Assembly (NCBI GenBank): GCA_046263755.1 | Contig: JBJYZC010000018.1 | Span: forward strand, 1-50,394 | Reading direction: 5' to 3' | DNA: 50,394 bases | From: Lachnocurva sp029100405 | Lineage (GTDB): Bacteria; Bacillota; Clostridia; Lachnospirales; Lachnospiraceae | In this document: in pieces, positions 9,318 to 17,864 of the stretch | How positions within the stretch are numbered: position 1 is the stretch's first letter | Layout of the letters: the number at the start of each line of letters is the position of its first letter | Notes under the pieces: model-generated | What the model was told of the DNA's origin: nothing | The model's database searches: none | Seen by the model: only the letters and a program-made list of their open reading frames with translations | Position numbers and translations under genes: made by a program

Positions 9318-10147
9318 CTTGCATTCTCCATAATCTGGTTAATCAGTGTTGCATCACCCCACTCACCTGGTGAGTCATAAGGTCTATCCGGAAAGGCACC
9401 ATATTTCAAGCGAATCTTAAAATCATGTTCCTTAATGTAGCTCTCAACCTTCTCTGCTAATGTCATTGGCTGTCCAGTACATACATTAATCACTCCATTA
9501 ACCTTATCCTGTACACTTGCCAGCTCAATCTGTTTTGCTAACTCATCAACATGGATAAAATCATACTTGTTCTTACCAGATGTAAATGGGAATTCTTCTT
9601 TTCCGTCTTCTTCAGCTTGACACAGCTTTGCAAAGATAGAACTACCTCTCGTGTCATCTCCATAAATATAATAAGCGCGAAGCCAATGTAAATTCACATC
9701 TTTATCTTTACAATAAAGCAATAATGCTTGTCTCATTGCATTTTTAGCAATGCCATACATAGTCATTGGGTTGCACGGTGTGTCTGCTGTAATGGCGCCT
9801 TCCCAATATCCAATCTCATGCATGCTTCCCATAACGGTTAAGTACTTTAATCCTCCGTCGATCATATTCTCTAAGAAAGTCATATGCGCAGATAAATCAT
9901 TCATATGAGCTTTGGAATTATGGATAAATCCATCCCTCCAAGCCAAATGTACGAGTACCTCTGGCTCTCCCAACTGTTTATATATATCCTTATCGCCCGA
10001 GAAAATTGGGATATCTACACGGGTAGCTCTTTCATCAATTCCCTTAAACTGAAAATCAGAAACATATACATCATGTCCAGCGTTGAGAAATGCCTTCACC
10101 ACATGTCTGCCCATATAGCCTGCGGCTCCAGTGATTAATACTTTCAT
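9314..10147 (-). CDS. NAD-dependent epimerase/dehydratase family protein
   Basis: A 277-residue short-chain dehydrogenase with extended fold. The Rossmann motif is VLITGAAGYMGRHVV, and MYGIAKNAMRQ supplies the YxxxK catalytic pair. A nucleotide-sugar substrate is expected. It does not show the features needed to call it HldD (ADP-heptose 6-epimerase), so its product is left open. Start and stop overlap neighbouring genes by four bases on both sides, so it is tightly embedded in the operon. Confidence 0.8.
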   Translation of the reverse strand: MKVLITGAAGYMGRHVVKAFLNAGHDVYVSDFQFKGIDERATRVDIPIFSGDKDIYKQLGEPEVLVHLAWRDGFIHNSKAHMNDLSAHMTFLENMIDGGLKYLTVMGSMHEIGYWEGAITADTPCNPMTMYGIAKNAMRQALLLYCKDKDVNLHWLRAYYIYGDDTRGSSIFAKLCQAEEDGKEEFPFTSGKNKYDFIHVDELAKQIELASVQDKVNGVINVCTGQPMTLAEKVESYIKEHDFKIRLKYGAFPDRPYDSPGEWGDATLINQIMENAR

Positions 10148-11382
10148 CTTCTGCTCCTTCCATTTTTATCGCGGCGGATCAATACCTCGCTAATGATCAC
10201 CATATAAGTTATATATAGTGTGTACAAAATTATTTGAACAATACTTATGCCATTACTACCATGATTTACAATAATCGGTCTAACCAATGGCAACATAATT
10301 GCAAAGTCGATAATCATTCCGATTAATAACCACCATATTTTTCTCATTGCAACTATGATAGATGAAAAGATCCATATAATTGCCGTTAAAATCGTAACCC
10401 ACACAATTGGCAGAAATAGCTCATATGAAGTAAGAATTTTTTTACCAAACAATAGAGTTAATCCCCATCTGCCTAAAATGATTGCTCCTACTGTCACAAT
10501 GATTGACAACAAAATAAAACCAGCATATACCTTATGAAGCATTTTCAAGAATCTATTATAATCCTGTTCCAAGTAGACTGAAGAAAAGCCTGGTAAGAGA
10601 GGATTAAACGCCACTGATGCAAACACTTGAACTATCAATGTTGGTGAGGCTATCGTTGAGTACACTCCTAGGGGTGTTGGTCCTTCTACCTGCTGTAAAA
10701 TATATTTGGGTATTAGATTCTCTAAACTAAGCAAAAAAGAAAAGACAACAATTGGAGCGCATTTTCTCAACAAACTAAACACTTGATTATTCCAAATAAT
10801 TGGAGATATGTGCTCTAATGATGTGGTTTTCCTCCAATCATAGATAAAAGCAACAGCGAGGTTACATAGTGCCATGACAAACAATGTAATCATCAAGTTG
10901 TCTGTAAGAATAAGCCCTAGGACAAAACTTACTATAGTTAATACGCCTCTAAGCAAATATGATTTTCCAATATAATCGTATCTTTGGAACTTCTGATTCT
11001 CGCCATGAAGGACATCAACCATTGCTTCTGCTACACGTACTAGCATGAATGCATCAACACAGAGCATCTGGTAAACACTATTCCCTATTGCTGATGAGAT
11101 CACGCAACATGCAAGCGCAACGATACATGTTGTGATTCGGCTTCCAACGTAAACATCCTGAGAATATTCACCCTTTACATCGGAAACTTGATAGTTTCTC
11201 ATACTAAATAAGGAGATTGCCGAGAAGCTGCTACTCGTTGTCATGGCAATTGAGAGATATCCAGCAGCTTCATATGACGAAATATGTACAACAAGGACGG
11301 TAATTAACCATTGACAAGCACTATACAGCACGCTTCCGAATGTGTTCCATGCGATATTCTTTTTCATTTGTTGTTCAGACAT
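10144..11382 (-). CDS. Wzx-like polysaccharide flippase
   Basis: A 412-residue, highly hydrophobic protein with about twelve predicted transmembrane segments, of the MOP/polysaccharide biosynthesis flippase family. It probably moves the undecaprenyl-linked repeat unit across the membrane. The start at 11382 (MSEQQMKKNIAWNTFGS) has GAGG six bases upstream, formed by the last codons of the preceding gene; this makes an eight-base overlap and coupled translation. No Wzy polymerase is recognised in the window, so polymerisation, if any, is encoded elsewhere. Confidence 0.85.
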   Translation of the reverse strand: MSEQQMKKNIAWNTFGSVLYSACQWLITVLVVHISSYEAAGYLSIAMTTSSSFSAISLFSMRNYQVSDVKGEYSQDVYVGSRITTCIVALACCVISSAIGNSVYQMLCVDAFMLVRVAEAMVDVLHGENQKFQRYDYIGKSYLLRGVLTIVSFVLGLILTDNLMITLFVMALCNLAVAFIYDWRKTTSLEHISPIIWNNQVFSLLRKCAPIVVFSFLLSLENLIPKYILQQVEGPTPLGVYSTIASPTLIVQVFASVAFNPLLPGFSSVYLEQDYNRFLKMLHKVYAGFILLSIIVTVGAIILGRWGLTLLFGKKILTSYELFLPIVWVTILTAIIWIFSSIIVAMRKIWWLLIGMIIDFAIMLPLVRPIIVNHGSNGISIVQIILYTLYITYMVIISEVLIRRDKNGRSRR

Positions 11383-12595
11383 TCTGTTCCTCATTTATCA
11401 CATGAGAAATTACATCCCATGCGTCTTCTTTTGTCACACGTTCAATACATGGGAACACTTTGAAATCATTATAAATGCAATGGTTATTGCAATTATAACA
11501 ATCCATATGCTTAGTAATTAAATATGGATCTCTATAACCTAATGATGCGTATTGATAATGTGCATATCTATCATATGTATAACCACCACATACCATAAAT
11601 GTCTTTACACCACGCGCAACAGCAATATGGTAGGCACTTGTATCGTTTGTGACTACATATTCAGCCTTACCAATAACTGAGGTGAATTCAATTATATTGG
11701 TCTTACCTATAACATCTACATATGTAATATCTGGAATATAACTTAGCATCTCTTCAATGGAAGGTCTATCATGCTCTGTTCCACAAATAACTAGCGGCAA
11801 TCCAGTCTCTTCCTGAATTTTCCTAGCAATATATGCGTAGTTCTTCACATCCCATTTTTTTACATCCATACTTGCCACGGGGAAAACAATAAAGAATTTT
11901 TCAGGCAACTTCACTGGTGGTTTAATGTCTGGAAGACTTGCAGGACTTGCAACACAATCATTCGCGCCCAATCTCTTCATAGTTTCCGCATAGTACTGAA
12001 TTAAGTGCATGTTTTCCTGCTCTAATTCAATCACATCAGTATAGATACTTCTTCTCTTCTTGTTAGAAAGTTGTTGGGGAAGTGCACGGTTAACTACACC
12101 TATTTTTTTATCTGAACAAGCAGCTCTACTCACAAAAACATTCGTTGTACATTCTTCAGACCCCACTGGATCTAAAAGGATATCATAGTGCTCAGATCGA
12201 AGCAGTCTAAAAAGATCTCTGCGCTTTTTTAGATTAATTGTTGCGCCAGTGAAATCTAGGGGTAAAACCTTATCATATATACCTCTTGCAATATATAAAT
12301 CCTTAAAGGCCTTTTGACACGCAATTGTAAGTTCATATTGTTCTGTCGGCCATATCTCTCTCAGATACTGACTAACTCCATAAAACATAATCCCATCACC
12401 CAGGGCCATATTATATACTATTAAAACCTTCTTCTTTCCCGTTTTCTTCTTAGGTTTTTTTAGCGTTAATAATATAGCAGAATCAATCACAAAAAAAAGT
12501 GAACGAATCCTCTGTAATGCTGATTTACGCCAAAGCATCTGGTTTAAACCCAGAAAATTCTTTGAAATGTTATAATTAGTTTTCTGATTCTCCAT
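11375..12595 (-). CDS. GT9 family (heptosyltransferase-like) glycosyltransferase
   Basis: A 406-residue family 9 glycosyltransferase, the family of LPS heptosyltransferases. Signatures are KVLIVYNMALGDGIMFYGV near residue 54, the FFIVFPVASMDVKKWDVKNYA nucleotide-binding region, and AEYVVTNDTSAYHIAVARGVKTFMVCGG. A Cys-rich CYNCNNHCIYN stretch near the C-terminus is also seen in other GT9 members. With gmhA, gmhB and hldE alongside, ADP-heptose is the likely donor, but this is inference from context. Ten bases separate it from gmhB. Confidence 0.85.
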   Translation of the reverse strand: MENQKTNYNISKNFLGLNQMLWRKSALQRIRSLFFVIDSAILLTLKKPKKKTGKKKVLIVYNMALGDGIMFYGVSQYLREIWPTEQYELTIACQKAFKDLYIARGIYDKVLPLDFTGATINLKKRRDLFRLLRSEHYDILLDPVGSEECTTNVFVSRAACSDKKIGVVNRALPQQLSNKKRRSIYTDVIELEQENMHLIQYYAETMKRLGANDCVASPASLPDIKPPVKLPEKFFIVFPVASMDVKKWDVKNYAYIARKIQEETGLPLVICGTEHDRPSIEEMLSYIPDITYVDVIGKTNIIEFTSVIGKAEYVVTNDTSAYHIAVARGVKTFMVCGGYTYDRYAHYQYASLGYRDPYLITKHMDCYNCNNHCIYNDFKVFPCIERVTKEDAWDVISHVINEEQNV

Positions 12596-12604
12596 CAGCC
12601 ATCC

Positions 12605-13186
12605 CTACTCTTCTACTTTCGAAACTATATACTCCGCCGCATCTAGTAACGTCTCTCGGTATATTACATTTCTATATTTGGATTGTTTTACATCCGATAT
12701 CACAGTAGCCGCTTCATTATCTTGGATCAAAATACCTTTACATCCAGAATCCTTACAAATCGCACAGTCGCGTATTTTGTCTCCTATAGCATAGCTATTA
12801 TTCAAATCTATTCCGTATTCTTGAACCGCCTTCTGATACATACCGAGTTTTGGTTTTCTACACTCACAATCCATTTTATACTTTTCAACAATTGCATTTG
12901 GATGATGTGGGCAGTAGTAAACCTTTGTAATGGTTATTCCATATTCTTCTAATTTAGAAAGCATCCAATTATTCAAGTCATGGAATTGGTCTTCCGAATA
13001 ATACCCTCTCGCGATACCAGATTGATTTGTAACTATCACCAACAGATAGCCAGCCTTTTGAAGCAGTTTTAAACCATCTAATACACCAGGAAGAAACTCA
13101 AATTCTTCCTTTTTGTACAAATATTGTTTCTCAACATTAATTGTTCCATCCCTGTCAAGGAATACGGCCTTTGATAGATGCTGCAT
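12605..13186 (-). CDS. gmhB: D-glycero-manno-heptose 1,7-bisphosphate 7-phosphatase
   Basis: A 193-residue HAD-superfamily phosphatase. FLDRDGTIN gives the DxD nucleophile, LVIVTNQSGIARG is motif II, and the zinc-binding loop CPHHP...CECRKPKLGM is diagnostic of GmhB and histidinol-phosphatase relatives. The enzyme removes the 7-phosphate from heptose 1,7-bisphosphate between the two HldE reactions. The start codon shares a base with the gmhA stop (TAATG). Presence of gmhA and hldE in the same operon supports the heptose role over histidine synthesis. Confidence 0.9.
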   Translation of the reverse strand: MQHLSKAVFLDRDGTINVEKQYLYKKEEFEFLPGVLDGLKLLQKAGYLLVIVTNQSGIARGYYSEDQFHDLNNWMLSKLEEYGITITKVYYCPHHPNAIVEKYKMDCECRKPKLGMYQKAVQEYGIDLNNSYAIGDKIRDCAICKDSGCKGILIQDNEAATVISDVKQSKYRNVIYRETLLDAAEYIVSKVEE

Positions 13187-13758
13187 TATGCTAATTCGCT
13201 TTCTGCAATCTCACATACGGTATGAATAATACAAATATGACTTTCCTGAATTCTTGCTGTAACATCAGACGGAACTACTATTGGATAGTCAACTATCTTA
13301 GCAATCTTACCACCATCTTTACCAACCAAAGCTGCTGTTTTAGCACCCTTTCCTTTGGCGACTTCAATTGCACGATATACATTTTCCGAATTACCGCTTG
13401 TGCTAATACCTATAAATAAATCATCCGGCTTAACATGTCCTTCTGCCTGCCGAGCGAATACATCATCATAACTATAATCATTCGCAATTGCTGTCATAGT
13501 TGCGACATCTGCATTTAGTACAATTGCTGGCCACGCACTTCTTTCCTTTTGAAACCTGCCCACAATCTCTCCGGCAAAATGAAGTGCATCTGAAGCAGAT
13601 CCCCCATTGCCACACAAAATTAGCTTATTTCCAGATTTTATGGTGTCAGCTACAACTTCTCCTAATTTATTGATAAGGGATAATAATTCCGGACTCTCAA
13701 TAATTCTATTCTTAACTTCAATAGAGTCTCTCAGTCTCTGTTCTGCGATATTTTCCAT
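13186..13758 (-). CDS. gmhA: Sedoheptulose-7-phosphate isomerase
   Basis: A 190-residue SIS-domain isomerase that converts sedoheptulose 7-phosphate to D-glycero-D-manno-heptose 7-phosphate, the entry to ADP-heptose. Signatures are LILCGNGGSASDALHFAGEIVGRF, LFIGISTSGNSENVYRAIEVAK and the C-terminal His-rich QESHICIIHTVCEIAE. AAGGTG lies five bases before the ATG. The IS110 element lies directly upstream and separates it from hldE. Confidence 0.93.
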   Translation of the reverse strand: MENIAEQRLRDSIEVKNRIIESPELLSLINKLGEVVADTIKSGNKLILCGNGGSASDALHFAGEIVGRFQKERSAWPAIVLNADVATMTAIANDYSYDDVFARQAEGHVKPDDLFIGISTSGNSENVYRAIEVAKGKGAKTAALVGKDGGKIAKIVDYPIVVPSDVTARIQESHICIIHTVCEIAESELA

Positions 13759-13835
13759 TTTTCACCTTGTATGATGATTTCAGAAGCGATATCACCATTT
13801 TCCTTTCGTTTCTATGCTGTGGTTCAATACATTCA

Positions 13836-14002
13836 GATACTGTGGGACTTTTAATTATTCCCTGTAGCTTGACTACTTGATAGGAGTGTATTGCCGCTAC
13901 CTTTATCTGAATTGTTTATCAGCTGGATGTGCCGGAGCCTGCTCCTGAGTACTTATTTCAATCAAGTCTACGATGATAATCGCTGGTGGATGCCACAGTA
14001 TC
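13836..14002 (+). ncRNA. Candidate IS110 bridge RNA
   Basis: The leader before the transposase contains nested inverted repeats. GATACTGTGG (13836-13845) pairs perfectly with CCACAGTATC (13993-14002), enclosing 147 bases. Inside, ACTTGAT (13875-13881) pairs with ATCAAGT (13961-13967), and a small hairpin GGAG-CCTG-CTCC lies at 13934-13945. IS110-group elements are known to encode a bridge RNA of about this size in the left end, upstream of the transposase. The position, size and folding fit; the loops and guides are not assigned. Confidence 0.45.
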
Positions 14003-14028
14003 ACGGAACCTGAAAGGAGGTATCCATT

Positions 14029-15192
14029 ATGTACTACGTTGGCATCGACATTGCCAAACTCAATCACTTTGCCTCGGTCGTTTCGGCCGAAGGTGAAGTA
14101 CTCGTCAAGCCGTTCAAATTTACGAATGACAATGATGGCTTCTGTAAGCTGCTCTCAGCGATCGATTCCTTCGATCGCAGCAGCCTCATCATTGGTCTTG
14201 AATCGACGGCACACTACGGTGATAACCTGGTTGAATTCCTCGTTGCACGACGCTACCAGGTCTGCGTCATCAATCCGATCCAGACTTCCACGATGCGCAA
14301 GAACAACATCAGGAAGACTAAAACGGACAAGGTTGATACGTTGATAATCGCCAGAACTCTTATGACGCAGCCGCACCGGTTCTTCTCTCAGGAAGATCTC
14401 GATTGCATGCATCTTAAGAACCTTGGCCGTTTCCGGATGAAGCTTGTCAAAGAGCGGACCCGTACCAAAATTCAGCTCACTGCTTATGTCGACCGGGTAT
14501 TCCCCGAGCTGCAGTACTTCTTCAAATCCGGTTTACATCAGAAGGCCGTTTACGCCATTCTGAAAGAGGCCCCGACGCCTGAACTGGTGGCTTCCATGCA
14601 CCTGACCCATCTCACACACCTGCTCGAAGTTTCTTCCCACGGACACTTCGGTAAAGAGCAGGCAAGAGAATTAAGAGTTCTGGCACAGAAGTCTGTCGGT
14701 TCCAGCGACAAAGCCCTATCCTTACAGGTAACCCAGTCTGTCGAGCAGATCGAGTTACTGGACAGGCAGATCATTGATGTGGAATCTCAGATGACCGATC
14801 TCATGCTCGGCCTGGATTCCGTCATCATGACCATCCCCGGCATTGGCTATATCAATGGCGGGATGATCCTTGGCGAGATCGGCGACATTCACCGCTTCGC
14901 CAAACCTAAGCAGCTGCTGGCTTTCGCGGGATTGGATCCCTCCGTCTATCAGTCGGGTAATTTCAATGCAAGTCATACCCGGATGTCCAAACGGGGTTCC
15001 AGAACCCTGCGTTACGCCTTAATGAATGCAGCGCACAACGTAGTGAAAAATAACGCGACCTTCAAGGCTTATTACGACGCCAAGATGGCCGAAGGCCGGA
15101 CACACTACAATGCTCTCGGGCATTGTGCCGGCAAGCTCGTCCGCATCATTCACAAGATGCTGACGGACGATGTGGCATTCAATCTCGAGTAA
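14029..15192 (+). CDS. IS110-family transposase (DEDD recombinase)
   Basis: A 387-residue full-length IS110 transposase. The RuvC-like N-terminus has the DEDD tetrad at D7 (VGIDIAK), E58 (IIGLEST), D100 and D103 (KTDKVDTL). A coiled-coil middle region is followed by the C-terminal Tnp domain, PGIGYINGGMILGEIGDI and RMSKRGSRTLRYAL, where S324 is the likely catalytic Ser. A very strong AAGGAGG sits before the ATG. The frame is intact with no missing key residue, so the element may be active. Its higher GC than the surrounding operon supports recent arrival. Confidence 0.93.
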   Translation: MYYVGIDIAKLNHFASVVSAEGEVLVKPFKFTNDNDGFCKLLSAIDSFDRSSLIIGLESTAHYGDNLVEFLVARRYQVCVINPIQTSTMRKNNIRKTKTDKVDTLIIARTLMTQPHRFFSQEDLDCMHLKNLGRFRMKLVKERTRTKIQLTAYVDRVFPELQYFFKSGLHQKAVYAILKEAPTPELVASMHLTHLTHLLEVSSHGHFGKEQARELRVLAQKSVGSSDKALSLQVTQSVEQIELLDRQIIDVESQMTDLMLGLDSVIMTIPGIGYINGGMILGEIGDIHRFAKPKQLLAFAGLDPSVYQSGNFNASHTRMSKRGSRTLRYALMNAAHNVVKNNATFKAYYDAKMAEGRTHYNALGHCAGKLVRIIHKMLTDDVAFNLE

Positions 15193-15324
15193 GTTCTGAC
15201 CCGGGATCATAGTAGACTTTGAAAAGCGCCCTACCGGGAGCCTTATTAAGGTTACCCTTTTTGCCACAGCGAACGAAAAAGTAATTTCGCCTCAGATTAT
15301 GCTTGACTTTTTATAGCTGGTCTC

Positions 15325-16746
15325 TTATTTATCATTTATTTTCTTTATAATATTTGTTGTTGATTTACCTGGAACAAAATCAATTAGTTCTACAGAACCA
15401 CCTCTTTTTTCCACAATATCCCAACCTACAATATTTTCTTTTGTCTTATAATCAGCACCCTTAACTAGGACATCTGGCTGAACTTCCTTAATTAATTCAT
15501 ATGGTGTATCTGAATCAAAGATAACAATATAATCAATAAACGGTAAAGCTGCCAGCATCTCGGCTCGATCTGACTCAGAATTGATGGGCCGGCTCTCACC
15601 TTTCAATCTTCTAACCGATGCATCACTATTCAGTCCTAATACAAGAAGATCGCCCAACTTAGCAGACTCTTCTAAGTATCTAAGGTGGCCAATATGCAAT
15701 ATGTCAAAACATCCATTGGTGAAGACAATCTTCTTATCCATGTTATTCTTTCGAATAGAAGCAGCTTCTGTAATTGGAACAATCTTATCTGTCCAATCTT
15801 CGAAAGTCACCTTACCTGCATAATTATTAACTTCGTCTCTTGTTACAACCGATGTTCCCCTCTTTGTGACCTGAATACCTGCAGCAATATTCGCCACTCG
15901 AATCGCCTGTGATAACTCACTTCCAGTTGAAATCTCGGATGCCAGATACGCAATTGCTGTATCCCCTGCGCCGGTTACATCGAATACCTCCACCTTGGCA
16001 CTTGGATAAATATTAGATGTTTCCCTACCGATTAGAATCATACCATCACCGCCACGAGTGACTAATATGTACTCACAACCGCAAGACTCTAGTAGGCTTC
16101 TACCGGCCTTAATAATTTCATCTGTTGTATCGGTCGGCATTCCAGTAAGATCGCCAATTTCTTTCAAATTTGGTTTTAAAAGAGTTGCCCCATCATACTT
16201 ATGAATATTTGGATCTTTTACATCAATAAAAACATCTTTTCCATGTTTTTTTGCAATTTGAATCGCTTTTGGCGTGAATGATTTGGATAATACTCCCTTG
16301 CAATAATCAGATAAAAGTATTAAGTCAAATTCATCTGCATGTTTATCTAATAGGCTTAATAATTGTTCTTCTTCTGAAGCAGCAATGTCACTTTTTTGCT
16401 CTTTATCGAGTCGAAGTAGCTGTTGCCCGTTGTCTGCGATAAATCGAGTCTTAATCGTAGTGATTCTCTCACTGCTTTTAACCACCATCTCCGTATTGAT
16501 TGCCTGTTTTTCTAACAATTCTATTAATTGTGCTCCAACAGAATCCTCACCTATAACAGTCATGATAGACGCATCTACGCCTGATGCAACAATATTAATT
16601 GCAACATTAGCAGCCCCACCAAGAACATATCTCTCACTTTTGCTTAGCAAAACTGGAACTGGCGCCTCTGGAGAAATACGCTTAACATTTCCAGAAATAT
16701 ACTTGTCAATCATCACATCGCCAATTACTAGGACTCTTGCATTCAT
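15325..16746 (-). CDS. hldE: Bifunctional heptose-7-phosphate kinase / ADP-heptose synthase
   Basis: A 473-residue fusion with the same layout as Gram-negative HldE. Residues 1 to about 310 are a PfkB/ribokinase domain (VLGGAANVAINI, and the catalytic DVTGAGDTAIAYL), which phosphorylates heptose 7-phosphate at C1. From about residue 338 a cytidylyltransferase-like domain (FTNGCFDILHIGHLRYLEES) adenylylates heptose 1-phosphate to give ADP-D-glycero-beta-D-manno-heptose. GmhB acts between the two. No HldD is seen in the window, so the sugar may stay in the D,D form. The IS110 element follows its stop and may reduce expression of downstream genes. Confidence 0.92.
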   Translation of the reverse strand: MNARVLVIGDVMIDKYISGNVKRISPEAPVPVLLSKSERYVLGGAANVAINIVASGVDASIMTVIGEDSVGAQLIELLEKQAINTEMVVKSSERITTIKTRFIADNGQQLLRLDKEQKSDIAASEEEQLLSLLDKHADEFDLILLSDYCKGVLSKSFTPKAIQIAKKHGKDVFIDVKDPNIHKYDGATLLKPNLKEIGDLTGMPTDTTDEIIKAGRSLLESCGCEYILVTRGGDGMILIGRETSNIYPSAKVEVFDVTGAGDTAIAYLASEISTGSELSQAIRVANIAAGIQVTKRGTSVVTRDEVNNYAGKVTFEDWTDKIVPITEAASIRKNNMDKKIVFTNGCFDILHIGHLRYLEESAKLGDLLVLGLNSDASVRRLKGESRPINSESDRAEMLAALPFIDYIVIFDSDTPYELIKEVQPDVLVKGADYKTKENIVGWDIVEKRGGSVELIDFVPGKSTTNIIKKINDK

Positions 16747-16782
16747 CAGCCAAACCTCTCAAATATCGTATAAACCCCTTAG

Positions 16783-17703
16783 TTACTCATTCTCTTTTAG
16801 TGCCGCCAGATATCTACCCACTGCATCCTGCCATGTAGGAAGTGGGGTAAATCCTTTCTCAACCAACTTCTTCTTATCAAGACGAGAATTAAATGGGCGT
16901 GCAGCCTTAGACAGTCCATACTCTGCAGTTGTTACAGGAATAACCTTAGTAGACATACCTGCCTGCTTATAGATCTCCTTTGTAAAATCATACCAGGAGA
17001 TATAACCACCCTCATTGGTTGCATGATAGTAGCCGTACTTGTCGGTCTGAATCATAGATACCAGGAGAACTGCTAGATCTAATGTGTAGGTTGGTGTACC
17101 AATCTGATCAGATACAACGCGTACCTCATCATGATTCCGGCCAACACTCAGCATGGTCTTAATAAAGTTCTTACCATTCAGACCAAATACCCAGGCAATA
17201 CGCACGATAAAGTACTTCTCGAGAGTATTCGATACTGCTAATTCTCCACCTAGCTTTGTCTCACCGTAGACATTCAGTGGTGCATAGTCCTTACAGTCAG
17301 GATCCCAAGGCTCAGTACCCTGGCCATTGAATACATAGTCGGTAGAGATGTATACCATCTTAGCATCTACAGCCTTCGCTGCATCTGCCATGTTCTGAGT
17401 TCCGTCCACATTAATCTTCTTAACAAGTGGTTGCTTATCCTCATCCTCTGCCAGATCTACTGCAGTCCAGGCAGCACAGTGGATGATAACATCTGGATGC
17501 AGTTCCTTAACAACGTCAAGAACTGCATCTCTATCTGTAATATCTAGTGAGATGTAAGGTGCCTTCGTTACAGCCGATCCATCCTGGATACCAGCATACT
17601 CAGGCTTTAGGTCTGTTCCAACGCCCTGGATACCATTCTTATCCAATTCATTCATCACATCATGCCCCAGCTGACCTGCGACTCCTGTTACTAATACTTT
17701 CAT
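16783..17703 (-). CDS. rfbD: dTDP-4-dehydrorhamnose reductase
   Basis: A 306-residue RmlD-type reductase performing the last step of dTDP-L-rhamnose synthesis. It has the Rossmann motif VLVTGVAGQLGHDVM, the catalytic YGETKLGGE (YxxxK), and STDYVFNGQG. The start at 17703 has AAGGAAGG upstream; nine further codons to 17730 would not fit the family. The 161-base gap to rfbB contains small hairpins such as TCCTAC-tgt-GTAGGA, but no terminator was recognised there. Confidence 0.94.
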   Translation of the reverse strand: MKVLVTGVAGQLGHDVMNELDKNGIQGVGTDLKPEYAGIQDGSAVTKAPYISLDITDRDAVLDVVKELHPDVIIHCAAWTAVDLAEDEDKQPLVKKINVDGTQNMADAAKAVDAKMVYISTDYVFNGQGTEPWDPDCKDYAPLNVYGETKLGGELAVSNTLEKYFIVRIAWVFGLNGKNFIKTMLSVGRNHDEVRVVSDQIGTPTYTLDLAVLLVSMIQTDKYGYYHATNEGGYISWYDFTKEIYKQAGMSTKVIPVTTAEYGLSKAARPFNSRLDKKKLVEKGFTPLPTWQDAVGRYLAALKENE

Positions 17704-17864
17704 GTATTTTACCTTCCTTATAGATAGCACAATGACCGCGACAAACTGAGATTACACTTACATGCTCTCCTACTGTGTAGGACCGACTACGAAATGTACC
17801 CCCATGTTGGCCACGGTCTATATTTCCTAAGAGGTCTATCACCCCTTAAGTATAGCTAATTCAA

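Larger units (their letters stand above)
13786..15300 (+). mobile_element. IS110-family insertion sequence (ends approximate)
   Basis: One transposase gene with about 250 bases of non-coding sequence before it and about 110 after it lies between gmhA and hldE on the opposite strand. Other spacers in the operon are mostly under 40 bases, so most of the 1.57 kb gap must be the element. No clean terminal inverted repeats are visible, as expected for IS110. A weak inverted similarity, GCTGTGG/CCACAGC plus TTTCGT/ACGAAA (13786-13822 and 15264-15290), lies near the ends. The exact boundaries need an empty site for comparison. Confidence 0.7.

Noticed and set aside
9314..10147. HldD, ADP-heptose epimerase
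   Set aside because: It is an extended short-chain dehydrogenase near heptose genes, but the sequence lacks clear HldD-specific features, so only the family is named.
13786..15290. Terminal inverted repeats of the IS element
   Set aside because: Only two short blocks match with different spacing; IS110 elements usually lack such repeats, so the ends are treated as approximate.
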